Below, in pieces: positions 1-5,807 of a stretch of DNA of 8,058 nucleotides. Source of the stretch: Flavobacteriales bacterium CG18_big_fil_WC_8_21_14_2_50_32_9 (lineage in GTDB: Bacteria > Bacteroidota > Bacteroidia > Flavobacteriales_E > Vicingaceae). The position numbers and the translations under genes are program-made. Each line of letters begins with the position of its first letter. Position 1 is the stretch's first letter. Under the pieces are notes generated by a model. The model saw only the letters and a program-made list of their open reading frames with translations, searched no databases and was not told the origin of the DNA. Location of the stretch: NCBI GenBank assembly GCA_002770955.1, contig PCUH01000247.1:1082-9139 (forward strand), given 5' to 3'.

Positions 1-613
1 AGCATTAGAAAATGGTATGCAATTTCATTATGTAGATAGAACTTTTTACCGAGAAAAAAAGTATGACGTTTTGTTTTTAGAAACATTAAAAGAGCAGTAT
101 GGCGATTTTTATCTTGTTCCTGAAGGAGGCTCTAATGCTTTTGCAGTAAAAGGCTGTACCGAAATTTTAAAAAACATCAATATAGATTACGATATTATTT
201 GTTGTGCTTGTGGAACGGGAGGAACTATTGCAGGAATTATAGCTTCAGTAGATGAAACAAAACAAGTGATAGGTTTTCCAGCTTTAAAAGGTGGAGAATT
301 TTTGAAAAATGATATACAACAATTATTGGCAGACTATCAACAACAATTTTCTGTGGAAATAAATCATCCAAATTGGAGTTTGAATACGGATTATCATTTT
401 GGCGGATATGCAAAAATAACTCCTGAATTGATTGATTTTGTTAATGATTTTTATCAGAACCATTCTATTCCATTAGATTTAATTTATACAGGAAAAATGC
501 TGTTTGGAATTTATGAAATGGCAAAAATGTCAGCTTTTTTTAATGGCAAAAAAATTGTTGCTATACATACAGGAGGGCTTCAAGGAAATTGTGGATTTGA
601 GTATAATTCCTAA
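1..613 (+). CDS. ACC deaminase / D-cysteine desulfhydrase family PLP enzyme, 5'-truncated
   Basis: This is the C-terminal part (about 203 residues, frame open from base 2) of a fold-type II PLP-dependent enzyme. The family normally has roughly 300 residues, so the N-terminal third, including the PLP-binding lysine, lies outside the window. Visible family marks, numbered from the first readable residue, are PEGGSN (40-45), the glycine-rich PLP-phosphate loop CGTGGT (70-75), a YTGK segment (Y162) typical of the active-site tyrosine region, and a C-terminal HTGG (189-192). Known members open the ring of 1-aminocyclopropane-1-carboxylate or remove sulfide from D-cysteine. The sequence here does not separate these activities, and many bacterial members labelled ACC deaminase are not. 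The enzyme is presumably cytosolic, since no membrane segment is seen. The ATG at 17 is internal: the upstream codons read in frame as ALENG. No clear terminator follows the stop. Confidence 0.85.
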   Translation, partial: ALENGMQFHYVDRTFYREKKYDVLFLETLKEQYGDFYLVPEGGSNAFAVKGCTEILKNINIDYDIICCACGTGGTIAGIIASVDETKQVIGFPALKGGEFLKNDIQQLLADYQQQFSVEINHPNWSLNTDYHFGGYAKITPELIDFVNDFYQNHSIPLDLIYTGKMLFGIYEMAKMSAFFNGKKIVAIHTGGLQGNCGFEYNS

Positions 614-634
614 GCAAAAAAATCGGCTTAAAAA

Positions 635-666
635 TTTGTAAGTTGATAACTTTTAAGTTAACTTTG
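635..666 (+). promoter_or_regulatory. Promoter with palindromic operator for the toxin-antitoxin pair
   Basis: TAACTTTG at 659-666 is an exact match to the Bacteroidota -7 element TAnnTTTG. TTTG at 635-638 lies 20 bases upstream, as expected for the -33 element. Superimposed on this are four half-sites: AAGTT (640-644), AACTT (648-652), AAGTT (655-659) and AACTT (660-664). They form one palindrome with a 3-base centre and one perfect 10-base palindrome that overlaps the -7 element. Toxin-antitoxin modules of this kind are commonly repressed by their own antitoxin binding promoter palindromes, so this is probably the antitoxin operator. The end of the -7 element is only 4 bases from the toxin ATG, so the transcript may be leaderless or nearly so. 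Confidence 0.65.
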
Positions 667-670
667 TGCG

Positions 671-1018
671 ATGAAAGGTCAAAGGCAAATCATTTTTCAC
701 GAACACTATTTTCAAGATTTCTATATAGAGCAAACTAATAAAGTGCAAGAAAAAATTGAGTATGTTTTTAAAATTTTAAGAACCGTTCAAAATGTTCCGA
801 GAAAATTCCTAGAACATATAACAGGAACTGACGGATTGTACGAAATACGGATTGAATTTGAAAGCAATATCTATAGAATATTTTGCTGTTTTGACAAAGG
901 GAATTTGGTAGTTCTGTTTAATGGGTTTCAAAAAAAATCCCCAAAAACACCTAAAAAGGAAATAAATATAGCATTAAAACTAAAAGGCGAGTACTTTAAC
1001 TCAAAAAAGAAAAAATAA
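671..1018 (+). CDS. higB: HigB/RelE-like type II toxin (phage Gp49-like family)
   Basis: This 115-residue basic protein matches the Gp49-like/HigB branch of the RelE-ParE toxin superfamily. The diagnostic stretch is residues 55-98: GLYEIRIEF, then NIYRIF, then FDKGNLVVLFNGF, then KKSPKTPKKEI. That is the beta-sheet core and the basic tail that in relatives carry the residues contacting mRNA and ribosome. Family members are usually ribosome-dependent mRNA interferases that halt translation until bound by their antitoxin. The toxin gene comes first, the order typical of higBA loci. Its stop codon shares one base with the antitoxin start (TAATG), implying translational coupling. The lysine-rich end (final KKKK) is intact, and no frameshift or internal stop is seen, so it looks functional. 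Base composition resembles the neighbours. The family call is strong; mRNA cleavage itself is inferred. Confidence 0.88.
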   Translation: MKGQRQIIFHEHYFQDFYIEQTNKVQEKIEYVFKILRTVQNVPRKFLEHITGTDGLYEIRIEFESNIYRIFCCFDKGNLVVLFNGFQKKSPKTPKKEINIALKLKGEYFNSKKKK

Positions 1019-1323
1019 TGAATAAAGAAAAAATAAGAAGTGCTAAAAACTTTGACGAGTTATTAGACATTAAATACGGTAAAATTGGTACTGAAAATCG
1101 TGACGACTTTGAGGAAAAAGCACAGTATTTTGTAATTAGCGAAATGCTCAAAGAAGCACGTAAAGAAGCGAATATGACACAAGAGCAACTTGCAGAAAAA
1201 GTGGGAACAAAAAAAAGCTATATTTCTCGACTTGAAAATGGAAAATGCGATATTCAACTTTCGACACTTTATAGGATTTTTGAATTTGGTCTTGGAAAAC
1301 GCATTAATTTAATGTTTGGATAA
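1018..1323 (+). CDS. higA: HigA-like antitoxin, XRE-family helix-turn-helix protein
   Basis: This 101-residue protein is the partner antitoxin. Residues 53-90 form an XRE/Cro-type helix-turn-helix: MTQEQLAEKVG is the first helix pair, and the recognition helix reads KKSYISRLENG. The N-terminal half (about residues 1-50) is charged and helical with no recognisable domain. In this family that region often contributes to toxin binding or dimerisation, so that role is an inference here. The start overlaps the toxin stop in TAATG, and no other promoter is visible, so both proteins should come from one mRNA. The helix-turn-helix protein is the natural candidate to bind the AAGTT/AACTT palindromes upstream of the toxin gene and repress the operon. 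No clear terminator follows the stop at 1323; the 95 bases to the next gene hold only a candidate promoter. Confidence 0.9.
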   Translation: MNKEKIRSAKNFDELLDIKYGKIGTENRDDFEEKAQYFVISEMLKEARKEANMTQEQLAEKVGTKKSYISRLENGKCDIQLSTLYRIFEFGLGKRINLMFG

Positions 1324-1395
1324 TATACTCAAGTAATCAAAAATCAACTGTTAATATCTTATTGATAGGATGGTTTAGTGAAGCCGATTGGGGTT

Positions 1396-1403
1396 TAATT
1401 TTG
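1396..1403 (+). promoter_or_regulatory. Candidate -7 element for the glucosaminidase gene
   Basis: TAATTTTG matches TAnnTTTG exactly and ends 15 bases before the ATG at 1419. No good TTG -33 element is present at the usual distance; TTTAG at 1374-1378 is the nearest and is weak. If this element is real, transcription starts a few bases downstream. In-frame TTG codons at 1362 and 1401 would then lie upstream of the transcript start, which supports the ATG at 1419 as the start codon. Confidence 0.4.
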
Positions 1404-1418
1404 AAAAAAAGTTTAACA

Positions 1419-2345
1419 ATGCCTTTTAAGTCGTTATTCATCTTCTTTTTTCTATTGGGATTGTTTGTAAATGCTCAAACACAACCTGCCGAACGTAGAA
1501 TTACCCGTTCGGAATACATTGAAAAATACAAGGAAGATGCCATCAGAGAAATGCATCATTCAGGTGTACCTGCTAGTATTACCTTGGCTCAGGGAATCTT
1601 AGAGTCGGGCGATGGAAACAGTCCGTTGGCAATGTATGCCAACAATCATTTTGGAATTAAATGCCATACTGGTTGGACAGGTAAAACCATGCATATTGAT
1701 GATGATGAAAAGAATGAATGTTTTAGAAAATACAATTCTGCATACGAATCCTTTAAAGATCATTCTGAATTTCTGAGTTCAAGAAGCAGGTATGCCTTTT
1801 TGTTTGAACTAAAGATTACCGATTACAAAGGGTGGGCTAAGGGATTAAAAGAAGCGGGTTATGCTACTAATCCAAAATACACACAATTATTAATTGATTT
1901 AATTGAGAAGCACAACTTGAATCAATATGATAATTATGCCAAAGTTCCAACAAAAAAACTCACCAAATCAAAAACGACAACAAGTGTTGCCTCTACTCAA
2001 AAATATAAAATTGAGCTACATAATAATATCAAACACATTGTGGTTAGGAAAGGAGATTCATTTTATAGCATAGCAAAGTCTTTTGAAATGAATTTATGGC
2101 AGATTTATAAATACAACGATTTGAATGAAAATGATGTGATAAAAGAAGGTGATATTATTTATCTTCAACCCAAAAGAAATAAAGCAAAAGAAGATAATCA
2201 TATCGTTAAAAAAGGAGATACTATGAGAAGTATTTCTCAACAACATGGAATTAAACTCCAAACGCTCTATAAAAAGAATAAGATGATACCAGGCACCCAA
2301 CCTCAAGTAGGACAGCAACTTTCGTTAAGAAAAAAATTAAAATAA
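1419..2345 (+). CDS. Secreted glucosaminidase (peptidoglycan hydrolase) with two LysM repeats
   Basis: The 308-residue product begins with a signal peptide (residues 1 to about 19: PFK, then a Phe/Leu-rich core, ending VNAQ). A glucosaminidase domain of the FlgJ/N-acetylglucosaminidase type covers about residues 32-168. Its likely catalytic glutamate is E62 in ITLAQGILESG, followed by the family features NNHFGIKC and, near the end, AGYATNPKYTQLL. A basic Ser/Thr/Lys linker leads to two LysM repeats at about 206-249 (VVRKGDSFYSIAKSF) and 261-303 (VKKGDTMRSISQQHG). LysM repeats bind N-acetylglucosamine chains, so the protein should be exported, attach to peptidoglycan and cleave glycan strands in the periplasm during wall growth or division. 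I chose ATG 1419 because it begins directly at a normal signal peptide; an upstream TTG at 1362 would add 19 unlikely residues. It appears to be transcribed alone. Confidence 0.88.
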   Translation: MPFKSLFIFFFLLGLFVNAQTQPAERRITRSEYIEKYKEDAIREMHHSGVPASITLAQGILESGDGNSPLAMYANNHFGIKCHTGWTGKTMHIDDDEKNECFRKYNSAYESFKDHSEFLSSRSRYAFLFELKITDYKGWAKGLKEAGYATNPKYTQLLIDLIEKHNLNQYDNYAKVPTKKLTKSKTTTSVASTQKYKIELHNNIKHIVVRKGDSFYSIAKSFEMNLWQIYKYNDLNENDVIKEGDIIYLQPKRNKAKEDNHIVKKGDTMRSISQQHGIKLQTLYKKNKMIPGTQPQVGQQLSLRKKLK

Positions 2346-2380
2346 CGCTTGTTTAGTTATAAAACAACATCAAAACAAAA

Positions 2381-2407
2381 AATAATTCCTTTTTCAATAA
2401 TTCCTTT
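2381..2407. repeat. 12-bp direct repeat upstream of the acyltransferase gene
   Basis: AATAATTCCTTT occurs at 2381-2392 and again at 2396-2407, two exact copies with a 15-base period. The second copy runs into the candidate -7 element. It may be a regulator-binding site or a local duplication in AT-rich DNA. Confidence 0.5.
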
Positions 2408-2413
2408 ACTTTG
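2405..2413 (+). promoter_or_regulatory. Candidate -7 region for the acyltransferase gene
   Basis: TTTACTTTG (followed by CAC) is an imperfect version of TAnnTTTG, with one base fewer between TA and TTTG. It ends 16 bases before the ATG at 2430. No TTG -33 element is present at the usual distance; that place is occupied by the direct repeat. Confidence 0.4.
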
Positions 2414-2429
2414 CACAAAACTTTGCTGA

Positions 2430-3158
2430 ATGAAAAGAAATGTATTTGGGCAACTTATCCTGTTAAAGAAACTTGTAATAAGAGCTTTTGCTTTTATTAC
2501 TTACATCCGTTTTAATAAAATTAACCACCCAAACATAAAAGGAGCAGAATTATTTCAACAACTACCCGCTAAAAATGTATTGTTTGTATCTAACCATCAA
2601 ACCTATTTTGCTGATGTAGCTTTTATGATACATGCCATGGAAACATCTCTATATGGATATCCAAACCAACTTAAATTAAGAGGAATTTTAGCTTGTCCTT
2701 TTGTCAATTTTTATTTTGTAGCTGCAGAAGAAACAATGAAATCAGGGTTATTACCAAAAATATTAGCCTATGCTGGAGCAATCACAATAAAAAGAACATG
2801 GAGAGAAGCAGGTAAAGAAATTAAACGTCCCGTTGATCAAAAGGACACAGAAAAGATTAAAATAGCGTTGGAAAATGGTTGGGTAGTTAATTTTCCTCAG
2901 GGAACAACAAAGCCTTATGCTGAAGGAAGAAAAGGAACAGCTCACCTCATAAAAAACTACAAACCAATAGTAATTCCAATTGTGATTAATGGGTTTAGAA
3001 GAGCTTTTGATAAAAAAGGATTACTTATAAAAAAACGAGGAACAACACTCGAAATGACAATTAAATCTCCTCTTACTATTAATTATGATGACGATGTAGA
3101 AAACATATTACATCAAGTAATGCTTGCAATTGAACAAGTTGAGCAGAAAGAAAAATAA
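2430..3158 (+). CDS. PlsC-like lysophospholipid/1-acylglycerol-3-phosphate acyltransferase, variant motifs
   Basis: This 242-residue protein belongs to the PlsC/LPLAT acyltransferase superfamily. It has a hydrophobic, basic N-terminus (residues 9-26) that could associate with the inner membrane. The catalytic block is at N55-H56 followed by D62, inside VSNHQTYFAD. The acceptor-binding block is FPQGTT (155-160) followed by GRKGTAHL, and the VIPIVINGF segment matches the fourth block. Canonical members move an acyl chain onto lysophosphatidic acid to make phosphatidic acid. Two departures stand out: five residues rather than four separate the His and Asp, and the usual FPEGT glutamate is Gln157. 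I recall similar NHQTYFAD and FPQGTT motifs in other flavobacterial lysophospholipid acyltransferase-family proteins, so this is probably a subfamily trait and not a defect. The acceptor may differ from the standard one; ornithine- or amino-acid-linked lipids are one speculative possibility. It appears monocistronic. Confidence 0.82.
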   Translation: MKRNVFGQLILLKKLVIRAFAFITYIRFNKINHPNIKGAELFQQLPAKNVLFVSNHQTYFADVAFMIHAMETSLYGYPNQLKLRGILACPFVNFYFVAAEETMKSGLLPKILAYAGAITIKRTWREAGKEIKRPVDQKDTEKIKIALENGWVVNFPQGTTKPYAEGRKGTAHLIKNYKPIVIPIVINGFRRAFDKKGLLIKKRGTTLEMTIKSPLTINYDDDVENILHQVMLAIEQVEQKEK

Positions 3159-3219
3159 TTGTTAAATCAATCTCAACTTAACTTTAAAAACAAAATAACG
3201 CTAATTACTTTCAATTGGC

Positions 3220-3227
3220 TAACTTTG
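3220..3227 (+). promoter_or_regulatory. Candidate -7 element for the dCMP deaminase-protease operon
   Basis: TAACTTTG matches TAnnTTTG exactly and is identical to the element before the toxin gene. It ends 16 bases before the ATG at 3244. No convincing TTG -33 element is seen about 20 bases upstream. The three following genes are spaced tightly enough to be served by this promoter. Confidence 0.5.
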
Positions 3228-3243
3228 TCCACTTAATAAATTT

Positions 3244-3678
3244 ATGGAAGAAAAATATAACGAAGAAAAACAACTACGCTATGACTTAGCTTATTTAAAA
3301 ATGGCTAAAGAATGGTCTAAACTCTCTCATTGCGAACGAAAACAAGTAGGTGCATTGGTTGTGAAAGATAGAATGATTATTTCTGATGGCTACAATGGTG
3401 TGCCAACTGGATTTGATAATTGTTGTGAGGATGAAATAGGAAAAACACTTTGGTATGTGTTACATGCTGAGGCAAATGCATTAATGAAACTTGCAAAATC
3501 AACCAACAATGCAAATGGAGCAACGCTTTATATTACCCTTTCTCCTTGCAAGGAATGTAGTAAATTAATACTCCAAGCAGGAATTCAACGCGTGGTATAT
3601 TGTACTAATTATAAAGACGATTCGGGGATTTCTTTTTTAAAAGAAGCTGGGATTGAAGTTTGTTGTATCGAAATCTAA
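3244..3678 (+). CDS. dCMP deaminase family protein (zinc-dependent cytidine/deoxycytidylate deaminase)
   Basis: The 144-residue product carries the full zinc-deaminase signature: H74-A75-E76, where His binds zinc and Glu shuttles the proton, and P101-C102-x-x-C105, which supplies the two cysteine ligands. The conserved DGYNGVPTGFDNC stretch (48-60) is typical of deoxycytidylate deaminases of the ComEB/T4 type and lies where relatives bind the dCTP effector. The expected reaction is dCMP to dUMP plus ammonia, feeding thymidylate synthesis in the cytosol. The length is normal for the family. It is the first gene of a probable operon: the protease start is 11 bases after its stop. No functional link between nucleotide supply and envelope proteolysis is obvious; the pairing may be simple cotranscription. 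dCMP specificity over other cytosine substrates is inferred from the family. Confidence 0.9.
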   Translation: MEEKYNEEKQLRYDLAYLKMAKEWSKLSHCERKQVGALVVKDRMIISDGYNGVPTGFDNCCEDEIGKTLWYVLHAEANALMKLAKSTNNANGATLYITLSPCKECSKLILQAGIQRVVYCTNYKDDSGISFLKEAGIEVCCIEI

Positions 3679-3689
3679 TTCATATTGTA

Positions 3690-5306
3690 ATGAACAATAA
3701 TAACTTAAAAATTCTACTTCCTTTAATAATAGCCTTAAGTGTAGTTATTGGCTTATATTTAGGATCTTTTTTATCGAATACCACAGGAAATAAATCGCTA
3801 ATTTTTTCTAATCAAAAAAACACCAACAAGGTTGGGAAATTGAATGAAATACTCAATTTTATTGAAGAATCGTATGTTGACAGTGTTGATGGCAAAGAAC
3901 TTTTAGAAAATTCGATAAATGCGATGCTTTCTAATCTTGATCCCCATTCATATTACATCTCACCCAAAGAATTTGATGGGATGAACGACCCTTTGGAAGG
4001 AAATTTTGAAGGTATAGGTGTTGAATTTAGAATAAAAGACGACACTGTGATGGTTGTTGCTGCAATAGCAAACGGACCATCAGAAAAATTAGGTATCCAA
4101 CCAGGAGACCGAATAGTGAAGGTTGATACTGTATTAATTGCAGGTAATGGAATTACTAATGATGATGTAATTAAATTATTGAAAGGACCTCGAGGCACAA
4201 AAGTTAATGTTCATATAAAAAGAAGAGGTAATTCTAAATTACTTCACTTTGCTATTATTCGTGATGAAATCCCTATTTATAGTGTAGAATCACCTTATAT
4301 GATTACCAAAAATACAGGTTATATTAAAATTACTCGTTTTGCAAAAACCACCTATCAAGAATTTATTAATGCGGTAGCAAACCTTCAAGAAGAAGGTATG
4401 GATAATCTAATTGTTGATTTGAGAGGCAATGGAGGAGGGGTCTTATCTTCAGCAATAGATATCGCAGACGAAATGTTATCAAAAAATCAAATGATTGTTT
4501 ATACCAGTGGTCGATCTAGAAAAAAATCAGAATACTATTCCACAAGCAAAGGGATATTAAAAAACACAACCCTGTCCATATTAATTAATGAAAATTCAGC
4601 ATCGGCAAGCGAAATTTTAGCAGGAGCTATTCAGGATAACGATAGAGGAACAATTATAGGAAGGCGTTCTTTTGGAAAAGGGTTGGTTCAAGAGCAAATT
4701 CCTTGGCCCGATGGCTCGGCACTCCGATTGACAGTAGCTCGTTATTATACGCCATCAGGCAGATCCATTCAAAAACCATATACCAATGGTTCTGATGAAT
4801 ATAACATGGAATCATATAAGCGTTATGAAAATGGAGAATTACTTTCTGCTGATAGCATACACCTCCCAGATTCGCTTAAATATTATACTAAAAAAGGAGA
4901 AGTTGTTTATGGTGGAGGAGGAATTATGCCCGATATTTTTGTTCCTCTTGACACTGTTGGTGGAACTGAATTTTTATATCAGATTAGATACAGAGGATTA
5001 ATTCAAGAGTTTTCCTTGAATTATGTAGATAAGAATAGATTAGAATTAATGAAAAACTATCGAGATGCCATTCAATTTAAAGAACAATTTGAGCTAAATA
5101 ATTCATTGTTTAATGAATTTATAAAATTTGTAACAGATGCAGGAGTAGAAAGAAATTTAACCCAAATAAAACAATCAAAAGAATTAATTATCAGAGGTTT
5201 ACGTGCAGATATTTGTAGAAATTTACACGGAAATTTTGGGTATTACGTAATTATGAATGATGAAGATACAGCTGTTAAAGAAGCGTTAAAATCATTCAAA
5301 AAATAG
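3690..5306 (+). CDS. C-terminal processing (S41 family) peptidase with PDZ domain
   Basis: This 538-residue protease has one N-terminal membrane segment or uncleaved signal (about residues 6-28, LKILLPLIIALSVVIGL...), placing the rest in the periplasm. The DPHSYYISPKEF segment leads to a PDZ domain (about 104-190, starting GNFEGIGVEF and containing LGIQPGDRIVKVD). The S41 catalytic core follows. S305 in ENSASASEIL, K330 in SFGKG and Q334 have the 25- and 4-residue spacings of the CtpB Ser-Lys-Gln triad, so the enzyme looks active. Members recognise the C-termini of target proteins through the PDZ domain and trim or degrade them. The C-terminal 140 or so residues form an extra helical region. 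I chose ATG 3690, eleven bases after the deaminase stop; a TTG at 3660 would overlap that gene and precede the membrane segment with unlikely residues. An uncharacterised gene follows by 13 bases. Confidence 0.93.
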   Translation: MNNNNLKILLPLIIALSVVIGLYLGSFLSNTTGNKSLIFSNQKNTNKVGKLNEILNFIEESYVDSVDGKELLENSINAMLSNLDPHSYYISPKEFDGMNDPLEGNFEGIGVEFRIKDDTVMVVAAIANGPSEKLGIQPGDRIVKVDTVLIAGNGITNDDVIKLLKGPRGTKVNVHIKRRGNSKLLHFAIIRDEIPIYSVESPYMITKNTGYIKITRFAKTTYQEFINAVANLQEEGMDNLIVDLRGNGGGVLSSAIDIADEMLSKNQMIVYTSGRSRKKSEYYSTSKGILKNTTLSILINENSASASEILAGAIQDNDRGTIIGRRSFGKGLVQEQIPWPDGSALRLTVARYYTPSGRSIQKPYTNGSDEYNMESYKRYENGELLSADSIHLPDSLKYYTKKGEVVYGGGGIMPDIFVPLDTVGGTEFLYQIRYRGLIQEFSLNYVDKNRLELMKNYRDAIQFKEQFELNNSLFNEFIKFVTDAGVERNLTQIKQSKELIIRGLRADICRNLHGNFGYYVIMNDEDTAVKEALKSFKK

Positions 5307-5319
5307 TTCAATCGTATTT

Positions 5320-5727
5320 ATGATAAAAGACATTCAGCCTAAACCCATAAAAAATGTTGTTATAGCAATTGTGAAGGAGTTTAATGAACTCAATCAATCG
5401 AATTGGAATGTGTATGTTATTAATTTAAAAGAAACTACACTCGAAAACGTATTAGTATCATCAAAAGGGTACTTAAAATTAGATGATGGCTCAGAAACCA
5501 AAACATCATTGCTTAGACATTCATTAGGAAATATTGCCCCAAAAAGTTTTGTAAAAATTGAACCCATTATTGAGGAAGTATTTGGCTTGCACAACGAATA
5601 TTGGTTAAGTTATTTTTCAAAAAATCAACTGTTGGATAAAAAATATGTTTTTTTGGCAGAAACTATAAAAAAAGAAAACTTTACCACCATTCCATTAATT
5701 GAAAAACAAGGTGTGATGATAGGGTAA
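5320..5727 (+). CDS. Conserved Bacteroidota protein of unknown function, last gene of the protease operon
   Basis: The 135-residue product has no signal peptide, membrane segment, cysteine cluster or nucleotide-binding motif, so it is probably a small cytosolic protein. It looks rich in beta strand. Recognisable stretches are EFNELNQSNWNVYVIN (25-40), VLVSSKGY (about 49-56), the central LLRHSLGNIAPKSFVKIE, and a tail ending IEKQGVMIG. I recall similar proteins of about 130 residues in many Bacteroidota, some of them labelled phenylalanyl-tRNA synthetase alpha subunit. That label should not be trusted: the protein is far too short and shows no class II synthetase motif. It starts 13 bases after the S41 protease stop with no promoter between, so it is very likely cotranscribed with the deaminase and protease. 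A role connected to the protease is possible but not shown. No function is assigned. Confidence 0.78.
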   Translation: MIKDIQPKPIKNVVIAIVKEFNELNQSNWNVYVINLKETTLENVLVSSKGYLKLDDGSETKTSLLRHSLGNIAPKSFVKIEPIIEEVFGLHNEYWLSYFSKNQLLDKKYVFLAETIKKENFTTIPLIEKQGVMIG

Positions 5728-5750
5728 AATTTTATTAAATCCATTAAATT

Positions 5751-5788
5751 AAAAAATCCTAACAAGAGTAATAATTCCTGTTAGGATT
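5751..5788 (-). terminator. Intrinsic terminator between convergent genes
   Basis: AATCCTAACA (5755-5764) and TGTTAGGATT (5779-5788) form a perfect 10-bp stem with a 14-base loop. Read on the minus strand, the stem is followed by a run of six T (5756 down to 5751, sharing two bases with the stem) and then an AT-rich tail. This is a good intrinsic terminator for the receptor gene ending at 5808. Read on the plus strand, only a weak TTTT at 5795-5798 follows, so termination of the protease operon here is possible but less certain. Confidence 0.8.
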
Positions 5789-5807
5789 AATTCTGTTTTC
5801 CAAAAAT

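Noticed and set aside
1063..1257. Open frame of 64 codons antisense to the antitoxin gene
   Set aside because: It lies wholly opposite a well-supported gene, matches no family and has low-complexity Phe/Cys-rich sequence. It is a shadow frame, as are the other short frames opposite or inside the acyltransferase, protease and receptor genes.
1362..1418. N-terminal extension of the glucosaminidase from TTG 1362
   Set aside because: It would add 19 residues before a normal signal peptide and would start upstream of the candidate -7 element at 1396-1403. ATG 1419 is the better start.
2349..2367. Small hairpin TTGTTT / AAACAA just after the glucosaminidase stop
   Set aside because: It has only six AT-rich pairs and no T run on either strand, so it was not called a terminator.
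3136..3179. Inverted repeat AAGTTGAG / CTCAACTT around the acyltransferase stop codon
   Set aside because: The 8-bp stem is perfect, but the 28-base loop and the lack of a T run make it a poor terminator. Chance is likely in AT-rich DNA.
3660..3689. TTG 3660 start for the S41 protease
   Set aside because: It overlaps the end of the dCMP deaminase gene. ATG 3690 leaves a normal 11-base operon gap and begins just before the membrane segment.
4786..5001. A 71-codon plus-strand frame inside the protease gene
   Set aside because: It is an alternative frame of a clear S41 protease coding region with no independent start signal or family resemblance.
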